From contig JAHEIA010000042.1 in the NCBI GenBank assembly GCA_024639625.1, forward strand, positions 1-11,531: a stretch of 11,531 nt of DNA, in the 5' to 3' direction. Position 1 is the stretch's first letter, and every line of letters starts with the position of its first letter. The position numbers and the translations under genes are program-made. Of this stretch, positions 1 to 6,944 are shown one piece after another. This DNA is from Chromatiales bacterium (GTDB lineage Bacteria > Pseudomonadota > Gammaproteobacteria > Chromatiales > Chromatiaceae). The notes beneath the pieces are model-generated. The model did no database searches. It was not told the origin of the DNA and saw nothing but the letters and a program-made list of their open reading frames with translations.

Positions 1-23
1 CGGCCGCGCGCGAAATGCGACAC

Positions 24-467
24 TCAGGGCTTTTCGTGCAGACGATCGAAGCCCGTCAGGCCAACCACCCGGGGGGCCTCTTCCCGGGCAATCACCACGT
101 TGGAACGCCTACGGTCCTTGACGCGCCGTTCGCCTTCGAGGGCGTAGTCCTGGAACCGCCGGATTCGCCGGTCACGCTGGTAGCTGCGCTTGCGATAGAG
201 GTGAACTTCCACCAGCTTGCCGCGAATGCGCGAATGGTTGAGCCGTTTCAGCGCGAGCCGCGCCGCCCTTTCGGGGACTACGTCGACCAAGCCATGGCGC
301 TCCATCCTGCCGTCGCTCTTGTCCACGATCTGCAGAATCTCGCAGCGTGCGACCCTTCTCTTGCAGCGAAACGGCAGCGGGAACCTGACGCGCACCGCCG
401 CCTGCACGACCCGGATCAGCTCGCTGCGGGAGGTTCCTCGCGGCAAACCGCGAATGAACAACAGCAT
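24..467 (-). CDS. RRM-type RNA-binding protein
   Basis: This 147-residue basic protein probably binds RNA through an N-terminal RNA recognition motif. Residues 1-9 (MLLFIRGLP) look like the RNP2 strand and HGLVDVV at 58-64 sits where RNP1 should be. That second motif lacks the usual aromatic residues, so RNA contacts may differ from a canonical RRM. The fold appears to end near residue 92 (GKLVEVHLY at 83-91). A strongly basic tail rich in Arg-Asp and Lys-Arg follows, including ERRVKDRRR. From memory, similar RRM proteins with a basic DRR-rich tail occur in gammaproteobacteria; their RNA targets are not known to me. I start at the ATG at 467 because RNP2 begins there. An in-frame ATG at 527 would add 20 residues that do not look like part of the domain. 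GAAGG and GGAGG lie just upstream of 467, though neither is ideally spaced. The gene is divergent from rsmA. Confidence 0.72.
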   Translation of the reverse strand: MLLFIRGLPRGTSRSELIRVVQAAVRVRFPLPFRCKRRVARCEILQIVDKSDGRMERHGLVDVVPERAARLALKRLNHSRIRGKLVEVHLYRKRSYQRDRRIRRFQDYALEGERRVKDRRRSNVVIAREEAPRVVGLTGFDRLHEKP

Positions 468-599
468 GACCTTCGTTTTCCTCCCATTGCTCGGCCAGCC
501 ATGATACAAACCTGGTTGTAACAGCAACCGATGCCTGCACTAGCAAGCGTACCACGTTTCTTCCTGCTGCCCCTGATCGCGCCCACCCGGGACCCAAAG
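468..599. promoter_or_regulatory. Divergent intergenic region with a TACAA-N6-TTGTA palindrome
   Basis: This 132-base gap separates two divergent gene starts, so it should hold promoters for both. At 505-520 there is a 5-6-5 inverted repeat, TACAAACCTGGTTGTA, in a less GC-rich patch. On the minus strand TATCAT (501-506) resembles a -10 element for the RRM gene, but no good -35 lies at the expected distance. I find no convincing sigma-70 promoter toward rsmA. The palindrome may be an operator; no regulator is identified. Confidence 0.35.
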
Positions 600-1430
600 A
601 TGCAACACCGACCACGCAAACGGTTTGGCCAGAATTTCCTCCACGATCCCGGCGTGGTCCAGCACATCCTGGCAGCGATCGCCCCGCAACCGCAGGAGCG
701 CATCGTGGAGATCGGCCCGGGCCAGGGGGCGATCACCCGGGAGTTGCTGCGGCTTGTCGAATCCCTGGACGCGGTAGAACTAGATCGCGACCTGGTTGCG
801 GCTTTGCCGGGCATCTGCGCAGATCTCGGACGCCTGCGGCTGCATAACGCCGACGCCCTGAAGTTTGAGTTCTGCCGCCTCACCAAGCCAGGCGAGCGCC
901 TGCGCATCGTCGGCAACCTACCCTACAACGTGTCGACTCCATTGCTGTTCCATCTGCTGGAGCAGTCGTGGTGCATCGAGGACATGCATTTCATGCTCCA
1001 GAGAGAGGTAGTGGACCGTATGGTGTCGACCCCCGGCAACAAGCACTACGGGCGACTCAGCGTCATGCTGCAGATCACCTGCGACGTGCAGCGATTGTTC
1101 GATGTCGGGCCAGGGGCCTTCCGTCCGCCGCCCAAGGTCGAATCCAGTTTCGTCCGCCTGCGCCCGCTGCGGCAACCCATATTCCCAGTCGGCGACCCCG
1201 TCCTGTTCGGGCAACTGGTCCGCCAGGCATTTGCCCAGCGCCGCAAGACCCTAAGGAATACGCTGCGCGGACTGCTCTCGGCGGAACAAATGCAGCAGCT
1301 CGGCATTGACCCGAGTTTGCGCGCCGAAAGCCTGAGTGTGGAGCAATTCGCTCGACTGGCGAACGCGGCTTGCAAAACCAGCGATCGATCCCGACCTATA
1401 GCGAAGCCGGACCGCAGAGAGATGGATTGA
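600..1430 (+). CDS. rsmA: 16S rRNA (adenine1518-N6/adenine1519-N6)-dimethyltransferase
   Basis: RsmA (KsgA) uses S-adenosylmethionine to dimethylate two adjacent adenines in the 3'-terminal hairpin of 16S rRNA late in 30S subunit assembly. The 276-residue protein is close to the E. coli length of about 273. It shows the family motifs in order: RFGQNFL at 8-14, the SAM-binding loop VEIGPGQG at 36-43, an acidic ELD at 60-62, and the adenine-binding NLPYN at 106-110. FRPPPKVESSFVRL follows in the C-terminal part. I use the ATG at 600 because the conserved sequence begins immediately there; the frame stays open upstream to an ATG at 531 but that extension is not family-like. No strong ribosome binding site is visible. 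lon starts 2 bases after the stop, so the two are probably cotranscribed. The common rsmA neighbours pdxA, apaG and apaH are absent. Confidence 0.95.
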   Translation: MQHRPRKRFGQNFLHDPGVVQHILAAIAPQPQERIVEIGPGQGAITRELLRLVESLDAVELDRDLVAALPGICADLGRLRLHNADALKFEFCRLTKPGERLRIVGNLPYNVSTPLLFHLLEQSWCIEDMHFMLQREVVDRMVSTPGNKHYGRLSVMLQITCDVQRLFDVGPGAFRPPPKVESSFVRLRPLRQPIFPVGDPVLFGQLVRQAFAQRRKTLRNTLRGLLSAEQMQQLGIDPSLRAESLSVEQFARLANAACKTSDRSRPIAKPDRREMD

Positions 1431-1432
1431 CG

Positions 1433-3829
1433 ATGGATGAAACCGCCGAACACGGCATGCAACCGGAAACCCAACTGGTCAGGGCCAACGAGGTCCTGCC
1501 CAACCTGATTCACCTGCTTCCGGTCACCACACGGCCGTTCTTCCCCGGGCAGGCGGTCCCCTTGCTCATGGATGCGAAACACTGGACCGCCACGTTCAAG
1601 GCGGTCGACCGTACCGAGCACAAATTGATCGGCATCGTGCTCGCAAGTTCGGAGTATGCGGAGACCGCCGAGGTCGGAGACTTCAACTCGGTCGGCACCG
1701 TCGGCCGCGTGCATCGCGTCCAGCGGATGGACGACAAATTGCAGGTGCTGGTGGAATGCCTGCAGCGCTTTCGCACCGAGAAGGCAGTCAAGCAGAAGGC
1801 CCCGTTCAGCGCGGTGGTGCGCTACTTCCCTGAGTCGGAGACCGACCAGACCCAGGAAGTCAAGGCCTACGCCATGGCCATCATCAACACCATCAAGGAG
1901 TTGCTTCCGCTGAATCCCCTGTACGTCGAGGAACTGCGCATGTTCCTCGACCGCTTCGGACCGGATGACCCGTCTCACTTGGCGGACTTTGCGGCCAGCC
2001 TCACCACCTCGAACAAGATTCAACTGCAAGGCGTCCTGGAGAGCGTCGAGTTGCTGCCACGCATGGAAAAGGTGCTGGTTCTGCTCAACAACGAGCTGGA
2101 AATGGCGCGCGCCCAACAGGAAATTCGCAAAGTCGTCGAGCACAAGATGCAGTCCCAGCAGCGGGAGTTCTTTCTGCGCGAGCAGCTCAAGGTCATTCAG
2201 CAGGAACTGGGTATCTCGAAGGACGACCGAACCGCAGACGTCGACCGCTTTCGCCAGCGCTTGCAGGATCTTCTACCGCCGAAGGCAGCCCGAAAACGCA
2301 TCGACGAGGAACTCGACAAGCTGGCGATCCTGGAGACCGGGTCGCCGGAGTACGCCGTGACCCGCAACTACCTGGATTGGCTGAGCCTGCTGCCCTGGGG
2401 ACGCCACTCGAAGGACAAGCTCGACCTCAAACGCGGGCGGCGGGTTCTCGACCAGGGACATTTCGGGCTTGCCGACGTAAAGAAGCGGATTCTCGAGTTT
2501 CTTGCGGTAGGCATTCTCAAGGGGGAGGTCAGCGGCTCGATCCTGCTCCTGGTGGGCCCGCCCGGGGTCGGCAAGACCTCGCTCGGGCGCTCCATCGCCG
2601 ACGCCCTCGGGCGCCGCTTCTATCGTTTCTCACTGGGTGGGATCCGGGATGAGGCCGAGATCAAGGGTCATCGCCGCACCTACATCGGCGCCATGCCGGG
2701 AAAGTTCGTCCAGGCGTTGAAAGAGGTCGGCACGGCCAACCCGGTGATCATGCTGGACGAGATCGACAAAATCGGCGCCTCCTATCATGGCGATCCCGCA
2801 TCCGCGCTTCTCGAGGTCCTGGATCCGGAACAGAACAAAGATTTCCTCGACCACTATCTCGACCTTCGCTTCGACCTGTCGAAGGTGTTATTCATCGCTA
2901 CGGCAAACCAACTCGATACCATCCCGCCCCCCCTGCTCGACCGCATGGAAGTGACCTCGCTGTCCGGCTACATCGCTAGCGAAAAACTGCAGATTGCACG
3001 CAAATACCTGCTGCCCCGGCAACTGGCCCAGGCCGGTCTGCAGCCGAAACAGCTGCGCCTCGACCATCGGGCGCTACGGGCGATCATCGACGGCTACGCG
3101 CGGGACGCGGGGGTGCGCCGACTGGAAAAGAGCCTCGGTGCGATCGCCCGCAAGGCCGCAGTGAAGATCCTCGATGGGAAGACGACGCCGATCTCCGTCG
3201 GCGCCGAGGAACTTCCCGAGTATCTGGGGACCCCCCTGTTTCGGGAGGAGCGCAGGATCGGCGGAACCGGTGTGGTCACGGGTTTGGCCTGGACCGCCAT
3301 GGGGGGCGCCACCTTGAGCATCGAGGCGATCCGGGTGCACGAGTTCAGCCGTGGTTTCAAGCTCACCGGACAGCTCGGAGACGTGATGCGAGAATCTGCC
3401 GAGATCGCCCTGGGCTATGTAATGGAGAACGCGCGGGAGTTCGGTGCGGACCCGGAGTTTTTCCGCGATTCCTTCCTCCACCTCCACGTACCTGCGGGGG
3501 CTACACCAAAGGACGGTCCGAGCGCCGGGGTAACCATGGCCAGCGCGCTGCTGTCCCTGGCCCGCGGTGAAAAGTTGGCCCGCCGGGTGGCGATGACCGG
3601 AGAGCTTACGCTAACCGGGCATGTTTTCCCCGTCGGCGGCATCCGGGAGAAGGTGATCGCCGCCCGGCGCGCAGGGATTCGTGAGCTCATGCTTCCCGAG
3701 GACAACCGGGGCGAGTACCAGGAAGTACCCGAGCATATCCGAAAGGGCATTAAGGTCCATTTCGTCACCGAGTTTCGAGAACTCGTGCCTCTGCTGTTTC
3801 GCAAACGCCGTGGTGCGCAACCCGCATGA
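1433..3829 (+). CDS. lon: Lon-type ATP-dependent serine protease (S16), divergent N domain
   Basis: Lon is a cytoplasmic hexameric AAA+ protease that unfolds and degrades damaged or regulatory proteins. This 798-residue copy has the LonA layout: an N-terminal substrate-binding domain (about 20-220), a coiled-coil-like helical stretch, an AAA+ module and a C-terminal protease. Visible sites are Walker A GPPGVGKTS at 375-383, Walker B VIMLDEID at 438-445, and the Ser-Lys dyad at S697 (KDGPSAG) and K740 (REKVIAA). The 43-residue spacing of the dyad matches E. coli S679 and K722. The N domain starts LLPVTTRPFFPGQAVPLL rather than the E. coli-like LPLRDVVVYPHMVIPL, so this may be a second Lon rather than the housekeeping one. 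I start at ATG 1433, 2 bases after rsmA, with a GAGAG tract upstream; an in-frame ATG at 1370 lies inside rsmA. The clpP-clpX-lon-hup context of the classical gene is absent. Confidence 0.93.
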   Translation: MDETAEHGMQPETQLVRANEVLPNLIHLLPVTTRPFFPGQAVPLLMDAKHWTATFKAVDRTEHKLIGIVLASSEYAETAEVGDFNSVGTVGRVHRVQRMDDKLQVLVECLQRFRTEKAVKQKAPFSAVVRYFPESETDQTQEVKAYAMAIINTIKELLPLNPLYVEELRMFLDRFGPDDPSHLADFAASLTTSNKIQLQGVLESVELLPRMEKVLVLLNNELEMARAQQEIRKVVEHKMQSQQREFFLREQLKVIQQELGISKDDRTADVDRFRQRLQDLLPPKAARKRIDEELDKLAILETGSPEYAVTRNYLDWLSLLPWGRHSKDKLDLKRGRRVLDQGHFGLADVKKRILEFLAVGILKGEVSGSILLLVGPPGVGKTSLGRSIADALGRRFYRFSLGGIRDEAEIKGHRRTYIGAMPGKFVQALKEVGTANPVIMLDEIDKIGASYHGDPASALLEVLDPEQNKDFLDHYLDLRFDLSKVLFIATANQLDTIPPPLLDRMEVTSLSGYIASEKLQIARKYLLPRQLAQAGLQPKQLRLDHRALRAIIDGYARDAGVRRLEKSLGAIARKAAVKILDGKTTPISVGAEELPEYLGTPLFREERRIGGTGVVTGLAWTAMGGATLSIEAIRVHEFSRGFKLTGQLGDVMRESAEIALGYVMENAREFGADPEFFRDSFLHLHVPAGATPKDGPSAGVTMASALLSLARGEKLARRVAMTGELTLTGHVFPVGGIREKVIAARRAGIRELMLPEDNRGEYQEVPEHIRKGIKVHFVTEFRELVPLLFRKRRGAQPA

Positions 3830-3910
3830 CCAGAAATCGGGATTTTCTGCTTAAGAGAATTATGATATTCTAATTGCCTGCTTCGCGACCTTAGCGCTGG
3901 CATTGGAATC
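3830..3910. promoter_or_regulatory. AT-rich gap with palindrome and possible -10 element
   Basis: This gap between lon and the cytochrome gene is clearly richer in A and T than its surroundings. An inverted repeat AGAAT-TATGAT-ATTCT occupies 3856-3871, and its central TATGAT (3861-3866) matches the sigma-70 -10 consensus at five of six positions. No good -35 lies 16-18 bases upstream, which would fit a promoter that needs an activator or another sigma factor. A second weak hairpin, CAGAAA (3831-3836) with TTTCTG (3844-3849), follows the lon stop but has no T-run, so it is a poor terminator. The role is inferred. Confidence 0.35.
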
Positions 3911-4948
3911 ATGTACGTGCGTTTCCTCCGCCTCTTTGCCCTCCTGCTGTTGCCCACGTCCGGGAGCCTGGCCGCGCCTGACGGCGCCGAACTCTTTGCC
4001 CGCCACTGCGCAGTGTGCCACGGGACGGAAGGCCGCGGCGGCGTCGGCACACCCCTGGCCCTTGATTCCTTCCTTTCTTCGATCAGCGACCGCTTTCTTG
4101 CTGCAACCATCCGCAGCGGCCGGCCCGGACGCGTCATGCCCGCGTTCCCCGTTCTGAGCAACTCCCAGGTGAAGGCGATCGTGCGCCACATCCGGGGCTG
4201 GTCGGGGCTGGCGGGCCCGGAGGACGACCGGACGCCAATCGAAGGCGACCCGGGTGTAGGGCAGGCCCTGTTCGCCCAGCACTGCGCCGGGTGCCACGGA
4301 GACCACGGGCAAGGGGGCACCGGAACCGGTGTCGCTTTCTCCCGTTCCGCGAGCCTGCCGATCATTCCCCCGGCGCTGAACAATCCAGGCTTCCTGGCCG
4401 CGGCAAGCGATCGCATGATCAAGCGCACGATCCAGAACGGGCGTTCCGCTACGCCGATGGCCGGGTTCCGGCACAAACTGAGCGACGCGCAGATCGATGA
4501 CATCACCAGCTTCGTGCGTAGCTTTGGGGATACCGCCCCCGGCTCGACCGCGCGCAGCCCGGAGCCCTTGGTGATCCGCGCGGACTCCCCTTACGACCTG
4601 CAACAAACGGTGGAGAACGTCCGCAATGCCGCCCGGGCCGGCAACTTTGCGGTGGTCAGGGCGGAGCATCAGGAATACGGCCTGGTGGCGGAAGGCGAAG
4701 AAGACCCCAACACCGTATTCGTCGACTTCTGCAATTTCGAACAGCTCTACGGGGCCCTGCAGATCGATCCCCGGATCGGCATGTTCCTCCCTTGCCGGAT
4801 CACGGTCGTCGCCAGGGAGGCGCGGGTCGAAATCATGTTCATCAACCCGAAGGCGCTGAGCCCCCTGTTCAATAACCAGGAATTGGATGACGCATGCGAA
4901 ACCATGTATCAACTCTACGCGGAGATCGTCGACGAGGCGACGCTGTAA
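3911..4948 (+). CDS. Periplasmic diheme cytochrome c fused to a DUF302 domain
   Basis: This 345-residue exported protein should transfer electrons in the periplasm. A signal peptide covers about residues 1-22 (MYVRFLRLFALLLL, then a GSLAA cleavage region). Two class I cytochrome c domains follow. The first has CAVCH at 33-37 with a likely Met ligand at M76 (VMPAF); the second has CAGCH at 125-129 with a likely ligand at M183 (TPMAGF). Residues about 220-345 form a DUF302 domain that keeps the two cysteines I associate with the family, C274 (DFCNFEQL) and C295 (FLPCRITV), plus C329. DUF302 has no established biochemical role that I know of. The start at 3911 is chosen for the signal peptide; GGAA just upstream is a weak ribosome binding site. 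The 3' end overlaps the next gene, which is also DUF302-like, suggesting that the two act together. The electron donor and acceptor are unknown. Confidence 0.9.
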   Translation: MYVRFLRLFALLLLPTSGSLAAPDGAELFARHCAVCHGTEGRGGVGTPLALDSFLSSISDRFLAATIRSGRPGRVMPAFPVLSNSQVKAIVRHIRGWSGLAGPEDDRTPIEGDPGVGQALFAQHCAGCHGDHGQGGTGTGVAFSRSASLPIIPPALNNPGFLAAASDRMIKRTIQNGRSATPMAGFRHKLSDAQIDDITSFVRSFGDTAPGSTARSPEPLVIRADSPYDLQQTVENVRNAARAGNFAVVRAEHQEYGLVAEGEEDPNTVFVDFCNFEQLYGALQIDPRIGMFLPCRITVVAREARVEIMFINPKALSPLFNNQELDDACETMYQLYAEIVDEATL

Positions 4949-5424
4949 CTCGCGCCGCGCGCATCTTCCCGCTCTGGCCGTTGGTCCTGTTTTGCGCGAT
5001 GCTGCCGGCCCCATCGATGGCGGACGAGAATCTGCTCATGGCCCGCTCGCCCCTGGAGTTTCCCGAGGCGATGCTCACGTTGCAGGAGTCGATCAAGGCC
5101 CACGAATACGTGGTGGCCCGCGTCCAGCGGGTGGACATCGGCCTCACCCAGGCAGGTTACCCGAGCGATCGATACCGGGTGGTTTTCTACGGCAATCCGC
5201 AGGAGATCCGTCTGCTCACCAGGGAACACAAGGAGCTGATCCCGCTGCTTCCGCTAAATTTCTCCATCTTCGCGGAAAACGGGGAGACCCTAGTGGTGGC
5301 GATGAACCCTTCGTTTCTTAGTCTTCGATTCACCGCCCCCGAGCTCGTCACCCGGTTCGCCCGCTGGGAGAGCGACGTTCGATCGATCCTCGCCGACGTG
5401 CAGCGTGGCAACGCGCTCGACTGA
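4894..5424 (+). CDS. Secreted stand-alone DUF302-like protein lacking the family cysteines
   Basis: This 176-residue protein has a basic N-terminus (R9, R12-R14, R20, R23), a hydrophobic core FPLWPLVLFCAML at 25-37 and a likely cleavage after PSMA at 40-43, so it should be periplasmic. The mature part resembles DUF302: a domain start near RSPLEFPEAMLTLQ, a middle YGNPQEI at 99-105, and a core LLPLNFSIF at 118-126 followed by AMNP at 136-139. Where the neighbouring fused domain has C274 and C295, this protein has G100 and L121. Its only cysteine is C34 in the signal peptide. ATG 4894 is the only start that keeps a full signal peptide, because the next in-frame start codons lie inside the hydrophobic core. 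It gives a 55-base overlap with the cytochrome gene, which implies coupled translation. AGGA at 4878-4881 is a distant ribosome binding site. Function is unknown; the DUF302 assignment rests on my reading of motifs. Confidence 0.8.
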   Translation: MRNHVSTLRGDRRRGDAVTRAARIFPLWPLVLFCAMLPAPSMADENLLMARSPLEFPEAMLTLQESIKAHEYVVARVQRVDIGLTQAGYPSDRYRVVFYGNPQEIRLLTREHKELIPLLPLNFSIFAENGETLVVAMNPSFLSLRFTAPELVTRFARWESDVRSILADVQRGNALD

Positions 5425-5434
5425 CCGGCGCATT

Positions 5435-5460
5435 CGCCAAACAGAGCGCTCGCGCTCCGA
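5435..5460 (-). terminator. Possible terminator hairpin after rmlD
   Basis: In the 40-base gap between two convergent genes, 5444-5457 folds as a perfect 5-bp GC-rich stem, GAGCG-CTCG-CGCTC. Read on the minus strand, just after the rmlD stop, it is followed by TGTTTGG, a poor but T-containing tail. On the plus strand there is no T-run, so it suits the rml side better. It is short and could be chance in GC-rich DNA. Confidence 0.3.
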
Positions 5461-5464
5461 GCGG

Positions 5465-6358
5465 CTACCCCGCCGGTTGATCCTGCAAACAATGCAGTAG
5501 CGACTGCCTCCAATCCGGCAACGCCAGGCCAAAGGTGGCTTCAAAACGCGAATTATCCAAAACCGAGTAGGCCGGACGTTTCGCCGGCGCCGGATACTCG
5601 CTAGTGGTAATAGGTTTCAAACGACAGGTCGCTCCAGCGGCATCCCGAATGGCGCGCGCGAAACCGTACCAACTCGTCTGGCCTTCGGCGGTAAGATGAT
5701 AGACGCCCCGCACCTCGCCGAGATCCAGTTTGCCCACTGCCGCCTGGGCCAGCACCTGCGCCGTCACTTCCGCCAGCATGCGCGCCCAGGTTGGGCTTCC
5801 CACTTGATCGTCGACCACGTTGACCTCCTCGCGCTCACGCATCAGGCGCTGCATGGTGAGGAGGAAATTCTGCCCGCGAATACCATAGACCCAACTGGTG
5901 CGAAAGATGACTGCGGCCGCCCCCGAATCCAGCAGCAGGTGTTCCCCATCCAGCTTAGTGCGACCGTATGCACTGAGCGGGCCGGGTTCGTCCTGTTCGC
6001 GGTACGGCTTGCGGCTACTCCCGGAAAACACGAAGTCCGTCGAATAGTGGATGACCGCGGCCCGCGCCTCCCGTGCCAGTTCGCCCAGCAATCCGACGCT
6101 GGTTGCGTTGATGGCGCGCGCGACGTCCTCTTCCGTTTCCGCCTTGTCCACCGCCGTGTAGGCGGCGGCGTTCACCACGATCTGCGGTCCCACCTGACGG
6201 AAGAGACGGGAAACGTTGTCCGCATCGGTGAGATCGATTTTGGGACCGAAACTGCCGCAGATGGAGGCAGCCACGACCTCGCCAACACTCGAAAGGGTGC
6301 GCTGCAGCTCCCAGCCGACCTGACCGGTGCTACCTACAAGGAGGATCGTCGGACGCAT
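5465..6358 (-). CDS. rmlD: dTDP-4-dehydrorhamnose reductase
   Basis: RmlD catalyses the last step of dTDP-L-rhamnose synthesis, the NAD(P)H-dependent reduction of dTDP-4-keto-L-rhamnose in the cytoplasm. The 297-residue protein is a short-chain dehydrogenase of normal family length. It has a nucleotide-binding loop LLVGSTGQVG at 6-15, NAAAYTAVDKAE at 63-74, and the catalytic set T107 (HYSTDFVFSG at 104-113), Y131 and K135 (AYGRTK). Most homologues read STDYVFDG, so F109 and S112 are mild substitutions. RTSWVYG and the C-terminal RPAYSVLDNSRF stretch are also typical. The start at 6358 is set by the Rossmann strand; the frame is open to 6616 but that part lies over rmlC in another frame. It is the last gene of the rmlBACD set, 28 bases after rmlC. 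Confidence 0.95.
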   Translation of the reverse strand: MRPTILLVGSTGQVGWELQRTLSSVGEVVAASICGSFGPKIDLTDADNVSRLFRQVGPQIVVNAAAYTAVDKAETEEDVARAINATSVGLLGELAREARAAVIHYSTDFVFSGSSRKPYREQDEPGPLSAYGRTKLDGEHLLLDSGAAAVIFRTSWVYGIRGQNFLLTMQRLMREREEVNVVDDQVGSPTWARMLAEVTAQVLAQAAVGKLDLGEVRGVYHLTAEGQTSWYGFARAIRDAAGATCRLKPITTSEYPAPAKRPAYSVLDNSRFEATFGLALPDWRQSLLHCLQDQPAG

Positions 6359-6386
6359 AGGCTCATGGATCTCGCTTCTGGTTCGG

Positions 6387-6944
6387 TCAGCCGAAGGTGG
6401 GCAAACGCTCGACAGGAATGTCCGCCAGCCGCGGGGCGTCTGCGTCCTTTTCCGCCAGACTCGGTGCGCCGAGCAACGGCCAGGGTATATCCAGGTCCGG
6501 ATCATCCCAGCGTACGCTGAACTGGGTCTCCGCATGATACAGGTCGGTGCACTTGTAGACGAACAGGGCGTCCTCGCTGAGCACGTAATAACCGTGCGCG
6601 AAACCCTCCGGGACATAGAACTGGCGCCGGTTCTCAGCCGACAACCGAACGCCTACCGAGCGCCCGAAGTAGGGTGACCCACGGCGCACGTCCAGCGCTA
6701 CATCGTACACTTCCCCCTGCAGCACCTGCACCAGCTTACCCTGCGCATAGGGATTCTGAATGTGCAGCCCGCGCAGCACCCCGCAAGCGGAATAGGCAAG
6801 ATTGTCCTGGACGAATCGCTCGGGCATACCCGCATCCATGTACCTGCTCTGCTGCCAGGTTTCCATGAAAAAGCCTCGCTGATCGCCGAACACCTGGGGT
6901 TCGATGAGCAGCACACCCGGGATCGCAGTCTCGATGACGTTCAT
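6387..6944 (-). CDS. rmlC: dTDP-4-dehydrorhamnose 3,5-epimerase
   Basis: RmlC epimerises C3 and C5 of dTDP-4-keto-6-deoxy-glucose to give dTDP-4-keto-L-rhamnose. The 185-residue protein is a cupin of family length. It carries [12 protein letters not shown] at 19-30, the active-site segment [11 protein letters not shown] at 55-65 with the catalytic histidine H61, and K70 (QGKLVQV). [12 protein letters not shown] follows at 112-123, then YK at 130-131 and the family C-terminal motif [11 protein letters not shown] at 146-156. Its ATG overlaps the rmlA stop as ATGA (6941-6944), and AAAGGA sits 3 bases upstream of the start, so translation is probably coupled to rmlA. Confidence 0.96.
   Translation of the reverse strand: MNVIETAIPGVLLIEPQVFGDQRGFFMETWQQSRYMDAGMPERFVQDNLAYSACGVLRGLHIQNPYAQGKLVQVLQGEVYDVALDVRRGSPYFGRSVGVRLSAENRRQFYVPEGFAHGYYVLSEDALFVYKCTDLYHAETQFSVRWDDPDLDIPWPLLGAPSLAEKDADAPRLADIPVERLPTFG

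Noticed and set aside
15..521. A 168-codon plus-strand open frame at the left end
   Set aside because: It is antisense to the RRM gene, whose RNP2 strand and basic tail are recognisable; the plus-strand product is not.
1046..2143. A 365-codon minus-strand open frame under rsmA and lon
   Set aside because: Both plus-strand genes are clear and complete; the antisense product has no recognisable motif.
3831..3849. Hairpin CAGAAA/TTTCTG just after the lon stop as a terminator
   Set aside because: The 6-bp stem is AT-rich with a 7-base loop and no following T-run, so it is unlikely to terminate transcription.
3415..4506. A 363-codon minus-strand open frame across the end of lon and the cytochrome gene
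   Set aside because: It spans the protease active site of lon and the intergenic gap antisense, with no family motif and no plausible start region.
3860..5014. A 384-codon open frame on the minus strand over the cytochrome and DUF302 genes
   Set aside because: The plus strand has a signal peptide, two CXXCH motifs and DUF302 motifs; the antisense product has no recognisable domain and is rich in Arg, Gly and Ala as expected for a shadow frame in GC-rich DNA.
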